Both the position numbers and the translations under genes were made by a program. 32,562 bases of DNA from Paenibacillus koleovorans NBRC 103111. Its GTDB lineage: Bacteria > Bacillota > Bacilli > Paenibacillales > NBRC-103111. This document shows, in pieces, positions 25,261 through 32,562 of this stretch. The notes under the pieces are model-generated. The model saw nothing but the letters and a program-made list of their open reading frames with translations, was not told the origin of the DNA and did not search any database. The stretch's first letter is position 1; every line of letters begins with the position of its first letter. The stretch lies in the NCBI RefSeq assembly GCF_004000845.1, contig NZ_BIMA01000082.1:1-32562 (forward strand), read 5' to 3'.

Positions 25261-25842
25261 ATGGAGGAAGACGAGCTAAAGCTATGCATCGGCCGAGTGA
25301 AGCAAGGGGACGAGGCCGCGTTCGAGGAGCTGTACGCCTCTACCTGCGGGGACGTGTACCGCACGGTCAGGCTGCTTGTCCCCCATCCGCAGGATGCGAT
25401 AGAAGTGACGAACGAGGTGTTCGTCCAGGTGTGGAAGTGTCTCCCGTCCTTTGACATGGAGCGGCCGTTTCGGTTCTGGCTGCACGGCATCGTCGTACGT
25501 CAAGCGAATGCGCATCGGCGCTCGCTCTGGCGAAGGTTCCGCTTGGCGGAGAAGCATCGCGCGCTGGGTGGAGTCTCTGCAGGCTACGAGGAGCCGCTCG
25601 TGGAGGAAGCGCTATTGCGGCAAGAACGCAGCCAGACGTTGATCGAGCATATTTTCCGGTTATCCTGGAAGCTCCGATCGGTCATCGTCTTGAGGTACTA
25701 CCACGAGTACACGTTGAAGGAAATCGGCGAATTGCTGCGTATCCCGGTCGGAACGGTCAAATCGAGGCACAACGAGGCTATAAGGCGGCTTAGGGAAAAA
25801 GAGTCGATACTAATGGAGCGAATGGCGGTGGAGCTGCAATGA
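25261..25842 (+). CDS. ECF RNA polymerase sigma factor (pair 2)
   Basis: A 193-residue ECF sigma factor. Region 2 is AFEELYASTCGDVYRTVRLLVPHPQDAIEVTNEVFVQVWKCLPSF; region 4 is WKLRSVIVLRYYHEYTLKEIGELLRIPVGTVKSRHNEAIRRLRE. Region 2 has the usual domain length but unusual residues (TNEVFVQVWKCL where D-I/V-xQEVF is common). The next gene overlaps by ATGA, giving a coupled sigma/partner module as at 17529-19341. GGGAGGG lies about 11 bases before the ATG. I could not find a convincing promoter; it directly follows the leuA terminator. Confidence 0.9.
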   Translation: MEEDELKLCIGRVKQGDEAAFEELYASTCGDVYRTVRLLVPHPQDAIEVTNEVFVQVWKCLPSFDMERPFRFWLHGIVVRQANAHRRSLWRRFRLAEKHRALGGVSAGYEEPLVEEALLRQERSQTLIEHIFRLSWKLRSVIVLRYYHEYTLKEIGELLRIPVGTVKSRHNEAIRRLREKESILMERMAVELQ

Positions 25843-26609
25843 AGCAAGGCGGAGGTCTTCCAACACAATTGCGAAGCGCAACGGCACAGTATGCTATATC
25901 CCTGGAGCTGCCGGAACAGATGAAGGACGCTGGACGGTTTTCACAGTATCGACGAGCACGTTTGGTCAAAGAACGAAGGTTCAAGAGAGTGCGAAGAAAT
26001 GCTGCCGTCCTCCTGCTGGGGACGATAATTGCGCTTGTTTCCGCGGCATTCGCGAGTCCGGAGTTCGCCGACCGAATTTATGGGTCCTTCGAGCATGTCC
26101 AGAAAAAGTTCAAAACCGTCACCATACAGCAATATCAGCAAGTAGCGTTCAAGTTCATGGGGGCGAAGCGGCAGCTGGGGGACGATTATCCTGCTTTTGA
26201 GAAGCTGGCCAAGCAGCTGGTGGCGATCAAGATCGAGTATGCGAATGAGCAGCAGCAAATCGATTATGATGCCCTGCCGCCCGAGAAGCGTGCTGAGGCG
26301 AAGCGGGTGATAAGCCGGATTCAGCCATTATTCGACCGACTGAACGACGATGTGATCAGCAGCGAGGTGTTCACGCCGGAGGAGTATGACGCCTACATCG
26401 AGTCCTTGCTCGTGTATGAAACCATGGTAGCCAGGGCTGGAGTCGATCCGAGCAAAGGGCCGTACGGCATCGAAGCGATTCCGGAGGCATTTCGAGAGGA
26501 ATACAAGGCTGCTAAAGAGCGGTGGATGGCTTTTGAAACCCGAATGCAGCAATTGAATAGGGAGAAGGACATAAGGGAGTACCAGCAGAAAAAAATGCAA
26601 AGCCGATAA
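25839..26609 (+). CDS. Single-pass membrane protein, probable anti-sigma partner 2
   Basis: A 256-residue protein with a basic cytoplasmic N-terminus of about 53 residues, one membrane segment (about 54-72) and an outside region of about 180 residues rich in charged helices (VAFKFMGAKRQLGDDYPAFEKLAKQLVAIKIEYANEQQQIDYDALPPEKRAEAKR). It overlaps the sigma gene by four bases. The arrangement matches ECF negative effectors of Bacillus with a DUF3600-like outer domain, which I recall but cannot verify. It shares topology but no visible sequence with the partner of pair 1. No zinc motif is visible. Confidence 0.68.
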   Translation: MKQGGGLPTQLRSATAQYAISLELPEQMKDAGRFSQYRRARLVKERRFKRVRRNAAVLLLGTIIALVSAAFASPEFADRIYGSFEHVQKKFKTVTIQQYQQVAFKFMGAKRQLGDDYPAFEKLAKQLVAIKIEYANEQQQIDYDALPPEKRAEAKRVISRIQPLFDRLNDDVISSEVFTPEEYDAYIESLLVYETMVARAGVDPSKGPYGIEAIPEAFREEYKAAKERWMAFETRMQQLNREKDIREYQQKKMQSR

Positions 26610-26691
26610 GCAAAGTCCCAATCACCCAAGAACGTCAATTCGTACTATAGCAGTAGTGCGATTCAGAACGACGATCGGGGAGGGCCGGGGC

Positions 26692-27494
26692 TTGTCACAA
26701 TCCAATATACCAAATGTTACACCGAGTATCACGGTAACAAGAGATGATGCAATCAATTGCTGCTGTCGTCCATTGCGCTGGAGGAGCTTGGGTTAAGTCA
26801 TATCCTCAATGCCGAAGGGGAAAAACTGCAGTTCGTGCTGGGAACGCTGCCCGGAGTCACGGCTCCGCCGGCTACAATCAGCGACCTGCTGGCCGTCAAC
26901 GAAAGCGTCCGGGATACGATAGGAACGTTGACGAAGAAGGAGTTTTTGCTGCAAAGCAAGCTGGACAGCATCCTGTCGACACCGATTTCCGTCGGGCCGC
27001 CTGGTCCGCAAGGAGCAACCGGGGCTACTGGCGATCCCGGAGTCGCCGGTGCGACTGGACCAACCGGGACTACAGGACCGGTCATTACGTCCAACTTCGC
27101 GACGATCGACGGCGGATTCGTGCCTCCGATCGCGCCGGGGACGGCGGTTCCTTTCAACATGCCGCCGATCTTCAACGGCTCGTTTATCAGCCAAACGCCT
27201 CCGTCGCCTGATATTTTCCTAGCAGGAGGCCACAGCTATTTAGTGAACTGGGAAGCGTCGGAAATTACCGTACCGTTGCCTCAGGCGACTTCCATCCACT
27301 TCGACTTGACTTTGAACGGAGTTGTGATCCCTTACAGTTTCACCTCGGCGATCCCGGCGGTCGGCTCCACGACATCAGGTACAATCATTGTTACAACGCT
27401 GCCAGGACCGGACAGCATCCTAAATCTGGTCAATACGTCCCTGTACACGATCACATCGCTTGGCGCGACTTTTACGATTGTGACGATAGCTTGA
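26692..27494 (+). pseudogene. Collagen-like spore-surface type protein, frameshifted near its start
   Basis: The main frame (from 26757) encodes [32 protein letters not shown], a linker, about nine G-x-y triplets ([29 protein letters not shown]) and a 150-residue beta-rich C-terminal domain. The layout is that of BclA-like and related Bacillales filament proteins. No Shine-Dalgarno serves the TTG at 26757, and a TGA lies at 26745 in that frame. The expected N-terminus [21 protein letters not shown] is encoded in another frame from the TTG at 26692, 8 bases after GGGAGG. The frames join if one T is restored in AATTG (26755-26759), giving [16 protein letters not shown]. So it is a recent one-base frameshift, a sequencing error or a phase-variable gene. 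It would be 267 residues if intact. Confidence 0.78.
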
Positions 27495-27499
27495 CGAGG

Positions 27500-28156
27500 T
27501 TACAGCGGAATGTACTCGCTTTTTAAGCCAAGTACCGATTTGGGGAGCACCAGCATCTTGGCGATTGGCTCTCCGCGTCGGATGCGGCATGCCTTCACAG
27601 GCTCGAAAGCAATAGGCATCCCGATACGTTCTTGAACTCTGGCGATAGCCGGACCGGCGAGCAACCCAGGATAGGCGATAAATCGGCCGTCCTGGGTTTC
27701 TACGGGTTGGAACAGCACCACATGGCTGTCCGGAACCTCCACGCTCCACCCCTGTCTCCATTCGAAGGTACCTTCCCCATTTGGCAAAAACATCGGATAA
27801 AAGAGGCCGTTCCAGCTGTACTCATGAACCTTGTACCAAGCTGCAGGCGATATCCCGATCAGCACATCCTTCTTCTGCACCCAGTCCTCCATCGGCATCA
27901 GCTGCTTCAGTCTGGCGAATTCCGCAGGATTATCGGCCGAGGTCTGGATTTCTTGGACAGGCTGGATAGCGATATCGATCGGAGAGACGATCGTCCAGCC
28001 AACTTCCTTAGCTATTCGATACGGCCAGCAGACCCCCTTGACCCTCCTGGTGTGAATCCAACGCGAGCCGGTGTCGTGAAGCTGAGGCTCTTCCACCTTC
28101 TCCTGGATCGGCAAAATGGCGATGTCGAGCAATTGCTTAAACTTGACGACGCTCAT
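27500..28156 (-). CDS. Unrecognised 218-residue protein
   Basis: I do not recognise this family with confidence. The protein has no signal peptide or membrane segment. It is rich in Trp and Pro and seems beta-rich: GWTIVSPIDIAIQPVQE, then YSWNGLFYPMFLPNGEGTFEWRQGWSVEVPDSHVVLFQPVE, then YPGLLAGP. A DUF6065-like relation is conceivable but I cannot verify it. The start is ATG at 28156 after GGAGGAGGTACATT; the open frame runs on 52 codons upstream but without a ribosome site and into the next gene. It converges with the collagen-like gene with only five bases between stops and no terminator. Confidence 0.75.
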   Translation of the reverse strand: MSVVKFKQLLDIAILPIQEKVEEPQLHDTGSRWIHTRRVKGVCWPYRIAKEVGWTIVSPIDIAIQPVQEIQTSADNPAEFARLKQLMPMEDWVQKKDVLIGISPAAWYKVHEYSWNGLFYPMFLPNGEGTFEWRQGWSVEVPDSHVVLFQPVETQDGRFIAYPGLLAGPAIARVQERIGMPIAFEPVKACRIRRGEPIAKMLVLPKSVLGLKSEYIPL

Positions 28157-28250
28157 AATGTACCTCCTCCTCCGAACCCGCTTACGTCCGGCTATAGTTC
28201 CGGGCTTCACCTGCTTCCCTATGTTTATGCGAATATGTTCAAAACTATAG

Positions 28251-29456
28251 CTACAGCGCAGCCTGCGCCTTGTAAGTCTCCAAAGCCGCAGCCAGCCGAT
28301 CCATCGCGACACCCATCAGCTCCGGGGCCGTATGCGTGAAGTTGAGCCGCATCCGGTTCAGCTGCGGGTGCTCGGCGTAGAAGTCGGTGCCCGGCACGAA
28401 CGCCACGCCTTCCTGCACCGCCAGCTTCAAGAGCTCGCCGCTCCGGATGCCCTCCGGCAGTTCGACCCAGAAAAACATCCCGCCCCGCGGCTCCTCCCAG
28501 CGCAAATCGGCGAAACGGGGCGCGAGCAGCAGCTCCCGCATGCGCATCATGCGCTGGCGGTACTCCTCGCGGATCGTGCCGATGTGCGCATCGAGATCGA
28601 AGTGCGTGAGCAACTGGTACAGCGCCTGTTGGTCGATCGCGCTCGAGTGCAGGTCGGCGGCTTGTTTGGCGCGGGTCATCTGCCCGATAACCCGGCTGTC
28701 GCCGATCACCCAGCCCGAGCGCAGTGCCGGCACGACCGTCTTCGAGAATGTGCTCGTGTAGACGACTCCGCAGTCTTCCGGATGCTTGTCGAGCGAGAAG
28801 ATCGTCGGGTAGTCCGCAGCGGAGTCGAACTTGATCTCGCCATAGGGGTCGTCCTCCAGGATCAGCACGTTCCGCGGCTTGCATAGTCGGAGCAAGCCGG
28901 CACGACGGTCGAGGCTCCATACTTTGCCGGTCGGATTGGCGAACGTAGGCGTCACATACACGAGCTTGGGCCGACATCGCTCCAGCTTCGCTTCCAGATC
29001 GTCCAGCTTCATGCCGTTCGAGTCCGCCTCTACGCCGATTACCTGCACCCCGCTGGCCTGGAAAATTTGCAATGCCGCCAGATAGGTCGGATTCTCAACT
29101 AGCACGACGTCGCCGGGGCTCAGATACACACGGACGAGCAAGTCGATCGCTTGCTGGGAGCCGGTCGTGAGGAGCATATGCTCGGGCTTGACCTCCATGT
29201 TCTTGGTCGCCATCCTGCGGCAAATCGCTTCGCGCAGCGGAGTGTAGCCTTCGGTCAGCCCGTACTGCATGGCGCCTTTCCCGCCTTCCCGGAACACCCG
29301 ATCGAACGCCTCTCGAACCGCCTCCAGCGGAAAGTAGTCCTCGGCAGGCAATCCTCCCGCCAAAGAGATGATCGATTTCCCCTGCGTCAGCTTCAAAATA
29401 TCTCGCACCGCCGACGATCGCAGCCCTTTCGTGTAATCGGAAAATGAATACTCCAT
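28251..29456 (-). CDS. PLP-dependent class I aminotransferase, LysN/2-aminoadipate type
   Basis: A 401-residue fold-type I aminotransferase without the GntR DNA-binding domain of MocR regulators. SLAGGLPAEDYFP, YGLTEGYTPLREAI, TTGSQQAIDLL, ENPTYLAALQ, TPTFANPTGKVW, EDDPYGEI and STFSKTVVPALRSGWVIG (with the PLP lysine in SKT) are all present, as is RLNFTH near the end. Members accept 2-aminoadipate, aromatic or branched-chain amino acids; the place beside leuB makes a branched-chain role possible but unproven. AAAGGAG stands 11 bases before the ATG at 29456; the longer frame to 29504 lacks a site. It is divergent from leuB. Confidence 0.9.
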   Translation of the reverse strand: MEYSFSDYTKGLRSSAVRDILKLTQGKSIISLAGGLPAEDYFPLEAVREAFDRVFREGGKGAMQYGLTEGYTPLREAICRRMATKNMEVKPEHMLLTTGSQQAIDLLVRVYLSPGDVVLVENPTYLAALQIFQASGVQVIGVEADSNGMKLDDLEAKLERCRPKLVYVTPTFANPTGKVWSLDRRAGLLRLCKPRNVLILEDDPYGEIKFDSAADYPTIFSLDKHPEDCGVVYTSTFSKTVVPALRSGWVIGDSRVIGQMTRAKQAADLHSSAIDQQALYQLLTHFDLDAHIGTIREEYRQRMMRMRELLLAPRFADLRWEEPRGGMFFWVELPEGIRSGELLKLAVQEGVAFVPGTDFYAEHPQLNRMRLNFTHTAPELMGVAMDRLAAALETYKAQAAL

Positions 29457-29485
29457 CCTGGCGCCCACTCCTTTTTTCACCCTGT

Positions 29486-29500
29486 AATTGTCTGAATAGA
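29486..29500. promoter_or_regulatory. Possible CodY-like box
   Basis: AATTGTCTGAATAGA matches 11 of 15 positions of the CodY consensus (AATTTTCWGAAAATT). It lies in the divergent gap between an aminotransferase and leuB, a plausible place for a branched-chain-responsive repressor. The match is weak and could be chance. Confidence 0.3.
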
Positions 29501-29566
29501 TCAAATTGAAAGAAAATAATTAGAACCTATTCTATCGAATTTGGGCGGCGGTTGCTATTGTTTTTT

Positions 29567-29596
29567 TTGCGAGACGTTATAGTTAATAGCTATAAA
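29567..29596 (+). promoter_or_regulatory. Candidate leuB promoter
   Basis: TTGCGA (29567-29572), 18 bases, TATAAA (29591-29596). Overlapping it is a symmetrical TTATAG/CTATAA (about 29578-29595) that could be an operator. No second T-box is present before leuB. Confidence 0.55.
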
Positions 29597-29678
29597 GATC
29601 ATAGTTATTATATCTTAGCCAAATGAGCGCGGGATGTGGTACAACTGAGAATAGAAATCAGTACGAGGAGTGAACGAA

Positions 29679-30758
29679 ATGTCCGACGTGAAAAAAATTG
29701 CTGTTTTGCCGGGTGACGGGATCGGCCCTGAAGTGATCGCCGAGGCGGAGAAAGTGTTGAAGAAAACGGAGGAGCTGTTCGGCTACAAGTTCGAGCTGTC
29801 TCACGGCTCTTTCGGTGGCATTGCGATCGACGTGCACGGTACGCCGCTGCCGCAAGATACGCTTGCGATCTGTAAGGATGCCGACGCGGTTCTGCTGGGC
29901 GCTGTAGGCGGTCCGAAGTGGGACAACAATCCGAAGGAGACGCGTCCGGAGACCGGCCTTCTTGGCATTCGCAAAGCGTTGGGCTTGTTCTCGAACATTC
30001 GTCCGGCCGTTATTTTCGACTGCTTGAAGGAAGCTTCCACACTGAAGCCGGAGGTGCTGGAAGGCACCGATCTGATCGTCGTGCGCGAATTGACGGGCGG
30101 CAGCTACTTCGGCGAGAAATTCCGCCGCGAAACCGAGAACGGTCAAGAAGCGGTCGACACTTGCGTGTACAACGTGAAGGAAATCGAGCGCATCGCGCAC
30201 CAAGGCTTCCAGATCGCTCAGAAACGCCGCAAGAAGCTCGCATCCGTCGACAAGGCAAACGTAATGGAGACGTCCCGCCTCTGGAGAGAGACGGTCAACC
30301 GCATCGCTCCTGAATACCCGGATGTTGAGCTGGAGCACATCCTCGTCGACAACTGCGCGATGCAGCTGCTGCGCCGCCCTTCGAGCTTCGACGTTATCGT
30401 CACCGAGAACATGTTCGGCGACATCCTGAGCGACGAGGCGGCTATGCTGACCGGATCGATCGGCATGCTGTCGTCCGCCTCGCTCGGCGAAGGCGCCTTC
30501 GGCTTGTACGAGCCGGTGCACGGCTCGGCCCCTGATATCGCGGGACGCGGCATCGCGAACCCGATCGCTACGATCTTGTCCGTCGCGCTGATGTTCAAGC
30601 TTTCCTTCAATTATCAGGAAGCCGGCGACGTGATCGAGCGCGCGGTGAAGGAAGTGCTGGATGCCGGCCACCGTACGGGCGACATCGCCGTAGACAAGAG
30701 CAAGGCAATCGGCACGACGACTATGGGCGACCTGATCATCGCCGCTATGGTCCGCTAA
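29679..30758 (+). CDS. leuB: 3-isopropylmalate dehydrogenase
   Basis: A 359-residue NAD-dependent enzyme oxidising 3-isopropylmalate in leucine synthesis. PGDGIGPEVIAEA at the start, RELTGGSYFGEK, SVDKANVMETSRLWRETV, the substrate/metal segment FGDILSDEAAMLTGSIGMLSSASLGEG and NAD-binding LYEPVHGSAPDIAGRGIANPIATILS are complete. GGAG lies 8 bases before the ATG at 29679; the GTG at 29670 is too close to that site. It has its own promoter and terminator about 4.6 kb from leuA, so it is not cotranscribed with the T-box operon. Confidence 0.97.
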   Translation: MSDVKKIAVLPGDGIGPEVIAEAEKVLKKTEELFGYKFELSHGSFGGIAIDVHGTPLPQDTLAICKDADAVLLGAVGGPKWDNNPKETRPETGLLGIRKALGLFSNIRPAVIFDCLKEASTLKPEVLEGTDLIVVRELTGGSYFGEKFRRETENGQEAVDTCVYNVKEIERIAHQGFQIAQKRRKKLASVDKANVMETSRLWRETVNRIAPEYPDVELEHILVDNCAMQLLRRPSSFDVIVTENMFGDILSDEAAMLTGSIGMLSSASLGEGAFGLYEPVHGSAPDIAGRGIANPIATILSVALMFKLSFNYQEAGDVIERAVKEVLDAGHRTGDIAVDKSKAIGTTTMGDLIIAAMVR

Positions 30759-30763
30759 TTTCG

Positions 30764-30809
30764 AAAGCTTCTTCTAACGGTTGTTTAGCCGATAGAAGAA
30801 GCTTTTTTT
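30764..30809 (+). terminator. Intrinsic terminator of leuB
   Basis: AAAGCTTCTTCTA (30764-30776) pairs with TAGAAGAAGCTTT (30793-30805) around 16 bases and ends in a T-run of seven. It lies five bases after the leuB stop. Confidence 0.93.
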
Positions 30810-30909
30810 CATGTTCATTTGGATTCGTTTTGGGTCATTTCCTTGTTTGACTTTCTTATAGGGGAAATGTTACGATTCTTCATGTTACAGATGGAGAGGA
30901 GCGAAGAGC

Positions 30910-31371
30910 ATGGCCTTGAGATTGCGTGCGGAGCTGCCTGCGCTGGAAGGCGTAACGGAGTGGGTGAACGGTGCTCCGGATATGGCGCAGCTGCAAGGTA
31001 GACCTGTGCTTGTTCATTTCTGGGCGGTGAGCTGCTCTTGCTGCAAGGACGGGCTGCCGATCCTGAATGACTGGCGCGACCGGTTCCAAGCGCAATACGG
31101 GTTGCAACTCATCGGCGTCCACATGCCTCGCACCGAGCAAGATCGGAACATCGCCGAGACGAAGCGTATGATCGAGCAGTACAAGCTGCGGCATCCGGTC
31201 GCGATCGACAACGAGCAGACCGTGAACGACGCGTTCCTGAACGAGTACGTGCCGGCTTATTATTTGTTCGACGCACAAGGTCAGATGCGCTTCTACGGTG
31301 CAGGCGAGAAAGCGCTTGGCATGGTAGAGCAGCGTATACATAAACTTTTGGGATCACAGGAAGAGGCCTAA
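30910..31371 (+). CDS. Cytoplasmic TlpA/ResA-like redoxin with CSCC active site
   Basis: A 153-residue thioredoxin-fold protein of the AhpC/TlpA superfamily. VLVHFWAVSCSCCKDGLPILNDW puts an active-site CxxC at Cys42-Cys45 with an extra Cys44 inside it, an uncommon arrangement; cis-Pro is Pro115 in YVPAYYLFD. There is no signal peptide or membrane anchor, unlike ResA or CcdA-linked members, so it should act in the cytoplasm. Substrate unknown. AGAGGAG stands 8 bases before the ATG. It precedes gcvH by 48 bases on the same strand and may share its transcript up to the terminator after gcvH. Confidence 0.85.
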   Translation: MALRLRAELPALEGVTEWVNGAPDMAQLQGRPVLVHFWAVSCSCCKDGLPILNDWRDRFQAQYGLQLIGVHMPRTEQDRNIAETKRMIEQYKLRHPVAIDNEQTVNDAFLNEYVPAYYLFDAQGQMRFYGAGEKALGMVEQRIHKLLGSQEEA

Positions 31372-31419
31372 GCGCCATGTTTTCCGGTTCCCAGTTTTAT
31401 TAGAGGAGGAGTTTGGTCA

Positions 31420-31803
31420 GTGAACGTACCAGCAGAGTTAAAGTACAGTGAAGAGCATGAATGGACCCGACTGGAGGGCAACCGCGTTGCGGTTGGCATT
31501 ACGGATTTCGCGCAGCATGAGCTTGGCGATATCGTGTTCGTGGAGCTGCCGCAAGTCGGCGACACGATCCAAGTCGGCGAGCCGTTCGGCAGCGTCGAAT
31601 CCGTCAAGACCGTATCCGAGCTGTATGCCCCGATCAGCGGCAAGGTAGTGGAAGTGAACGGATCCCTCGAGGACGCTCCGGAGAAGGTCAACTCCGCGCC
31701 GTACGGCGACGGCTGGATGATCATCGTCGAGCTGTCCGACGCCTCCGAGCTGGACAAGCTGTGGACCGCCGGGAAGTACATCGAGACTTACGGACAAGAG
31801 TAA
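31420..31803 (+). CDS. gcvH: Glycine cleavage system H protein
   Basis: A 127-residue lipoyl carrier. [17 protein letters not shown] contains the lipoylated Lys63, and the family N-terminus LKYSEEHEW and C-terminal [11 protein letters not shown] are complete. It carries the aminomethyl group between GcvP and GcvT; in Gram-positive bacteria GcvH is also the hub for lipoyl transfer to other complexes. gcvP and gcvT are not beside it, as in B. subtilis. The start is GTG, 10 bases after GAGGAGG. Confidence 0.97.
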   Translation: MNVPAELKYSEEHEWTRLEGNRVAVGITDFAQHELGDIVFVELPQVGDTIQVGEPFGSVESVKTVSELYAPISGKVVEVNGSLEDAPEKVNSAPYGDGWMIIVELSDASELDKLWTAGKYIETYGQE

Positions 31804-31813
31804 GGCATAGGCG

Positions 31814-31856
31814 AAAAACCGGACACTGGCGATTCGAGCCACAGTGTCCGGTTTTT
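31814..31856. terminator. Bidirectional terminator after gcvH
   Basis: AAAAACCGGACACTG (31814-31828) pairs perfectly with CAGTGTCCGGTTTTT (31842-31856) across a 13-base loop. T-runs occur on both strands, so it can end gcvH and the convergent Rpn-family gene. Confidence 0.93.
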
Positions 31857-31890
31857 GCGTACATTCAGGAATAATCGATTGCGGCAGGTT

Positions 31891-32562
31891 TCATCCTTGT
31901 CTAACCAATTTCTCGATCTGATTGGCAGTCAATCCGGTGAATTGGACAATCGTTGCGATGTCGCATCCTCGGTCCAGCATATTGCGAGCGACTCGTTCCA
32001 GTCCTTGCTCAATGCCCCGCTCAATCCCACGCTCAATTCCCTGCTCAATGCCCCGTTCAATGCCCTGCTCGATGCCCCGTTCAATGCCCTGCTCGATGCC
32101 CCGTTCAATGCCTTGCTCAATGCCCCGCTCAATTCCCTGCTCAATGCCCCGTTCAATTCCCTGCTCAATGCCCCGTTCAATGCCCTGCTCGATGCCTTGT
32201 TTAAGGCCTTGCTGTATAGCTTCCTTCCGGGCCTCCTGGAGATCTTCCTCATGCTCCTCCAGCAACGTGGCGCGGTCGTGCAGCGCTTTCTCCCGCGCTT
32301 CGTAGTGCCGGCGCAGCACTTCGTCACTGGCCAGGTAGGCCAAACGGGCCTCGGCTATCTTGATCGTCTCGTCCATCTTCATCAGCTCCTCCAATTGTTC
32401 GGGTGTTGTCTGCTGCTCCAGGAAGCGCAGCCAGCGGTGCAGCGGATCATGAATGTCAAACGGTATAAGGCGAAACTTGGAGCATTCCAGCATGTGCAGC
32501 TCCAAAACATCCGTTAGTTTGTAGTGCCGCTGCTCGTCCTCGTACAAATGAAAGATGCTATG
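31891..32562 (-). CDS. Rpn/PD-(D/E)XK nuclease-family transposase, C-terminal part
   Basis: The frame is open to the window edge, so the 5' end and its catalytic domain lie outside. The visible 223 residues begin HSIFHLYEDEQRHYKLTDVLELHMLE, the segment that follows the nuclease core in Rpn (YhgA-like, PF12784) proteins, then a charged helical region and 18 tetrapeptide repeats GIEQ/GIER, and finally MLDRGCDIATIVQFTGLTANQIEKLV, a helix-turn-helix-like end typical of the family. Rpn proteins are recombination-promoting DNA endonucleases that spread in many copies. A bidirectional terminator lies just downstream. Internal TTG at 32547 is not a genuine start. Confidence 0.85.
   Translation of the reverse strand, partial: HSIFHLYEDEQRHYKLTDVLELHMLECSKFRLIPFDIHDPLHRWLRFLEQQTTPEQLEELMKMDETIKIAEARLAYLASDEVLRRHYEAREKALHDRATLLEEHEEDLQEARKEAIQQGLKQGIEQGIERGIEQGIERGIEQGIERGIEQGIERGIEQGIERGIEQGIERGIEQGIERGIERGIEQGLERVARNMLDRGCDIATIVQFTGLTANQIEKLVRQG
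31993..32208. repeat. Eighteen 12-bp coding repeats (GIEQ/GIER)
   Basis: 216 bases made of 18 units of 12 bp, each encoding Gly-Ile-Glu-Gln or Gly-Ile-Glu-Arg (ends GLKQ and GLER) on the minus strand, mostly alternating. Exact multiples of three keep the frame, so unit number can vary by slippage. The product is probably a long charged helix or coiled coil. Confidence 0.95.

Noticed and set aside
26613-26650. Sporulation sigma-K promoter for the collagen-like gene
   Set aside because: An AC-N15-CGTAnnnTA pattern is visible near 26624-26649 but both spacing and -10 deviate from consensus, so support is too weak to list.
31993-32208. CRISPR or non-coding satellite
   Set aside because: The repeats are 12 bp, in frame and continuous with a recognised Rpn-family protein.

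Overview
The window looks like a chromosomal segment of a high-GC, spore-forming member of the Firmicutes, most likely Paenibacillaceae (Paenibacillus or Cohnella type). The reasons are the gene families (YodB-type regulator, YtqA, MnmM, TrmB, infC-rpmI-rplT, ilv-leu), clear Bacillus-type Shine-Dalgarno sites, a T-box leader, an AUU-initiated infC, two ECF sigma/anti-sigma pairs and a collagen-like spore-surface type protein. No rRNA, tRNA, CRISPR array, plasmid origin or intact transposase is visible.

Layout. 1-754: seven 53-54 bp direct repeats running into a 260-bp palindromic element, with no convincing gene. 755-1612: a YodB-like redox repressor divergent from a DoxX/CatD-like gene, sharing a palindromic operator on overlapping promoters. 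1787-4492 (minus): a DegT-family sugar aminotransferase followed by a 14-helix-type MFS exporter. 4685-6081 (minus): signal peptidase I and a TSUP permease. 6220-9657 (minus): ytqA, a lipoprotein cytochrome c, mnmM and manA in one direction. 9937-11043 (plus): a 68-residue protein and trmB. 11148-15848: envelope genes, namely a GT28 lipid glycosyltransferase and a PAP2 phosphatase (minus), then GT4 and GT2 glycosyltransferases (plus). 15877-17278: infC-rpmI-rplT with a structured leader. 17481-19341: ECF sigma factor and membrane partner with an ECF-type promoter. 19351-25105: T-box-controlled ilvB-ilvN-ilvC-leuA. 25261-26609: second ECF sigma/membrane partner pair. 26692-28156: a frameshifted collagen-like gene facing an unrecognised gene. 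28251-30758: a class I aminotransferase divergent from leuB. 30910-31803: an unusual redoxin and gcvH. 31891-32562 (minus): C-terminal part of an Rpn/PD-(D/E)XK family protein with 18 tandem tetrapeptides.

How the genes work together. IlvB/N/C make the branched-chain intermediates, and LeuA and LeuB start the leucine branch. leuB lies about 4.6 kb beyond leuA, and leuCD are not in the window. The T-box has a probable CUC (leucine) specifier. The strongest unexplained signals are two large inverted-repeat structures that bracket ilvC: a 158-nt one between ilvN and ilvC, and a 276-nt nested one with about 73 paired bases between ilvC and leuA. They could be mRNA processing or stability elements that set ilvC apart from the rest of the operon, or the larger one could be a MITE-like insertion. 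Coordinates of start codons were chosen by Shine-Dalgarno position and family alignment by eye. No database search was run.
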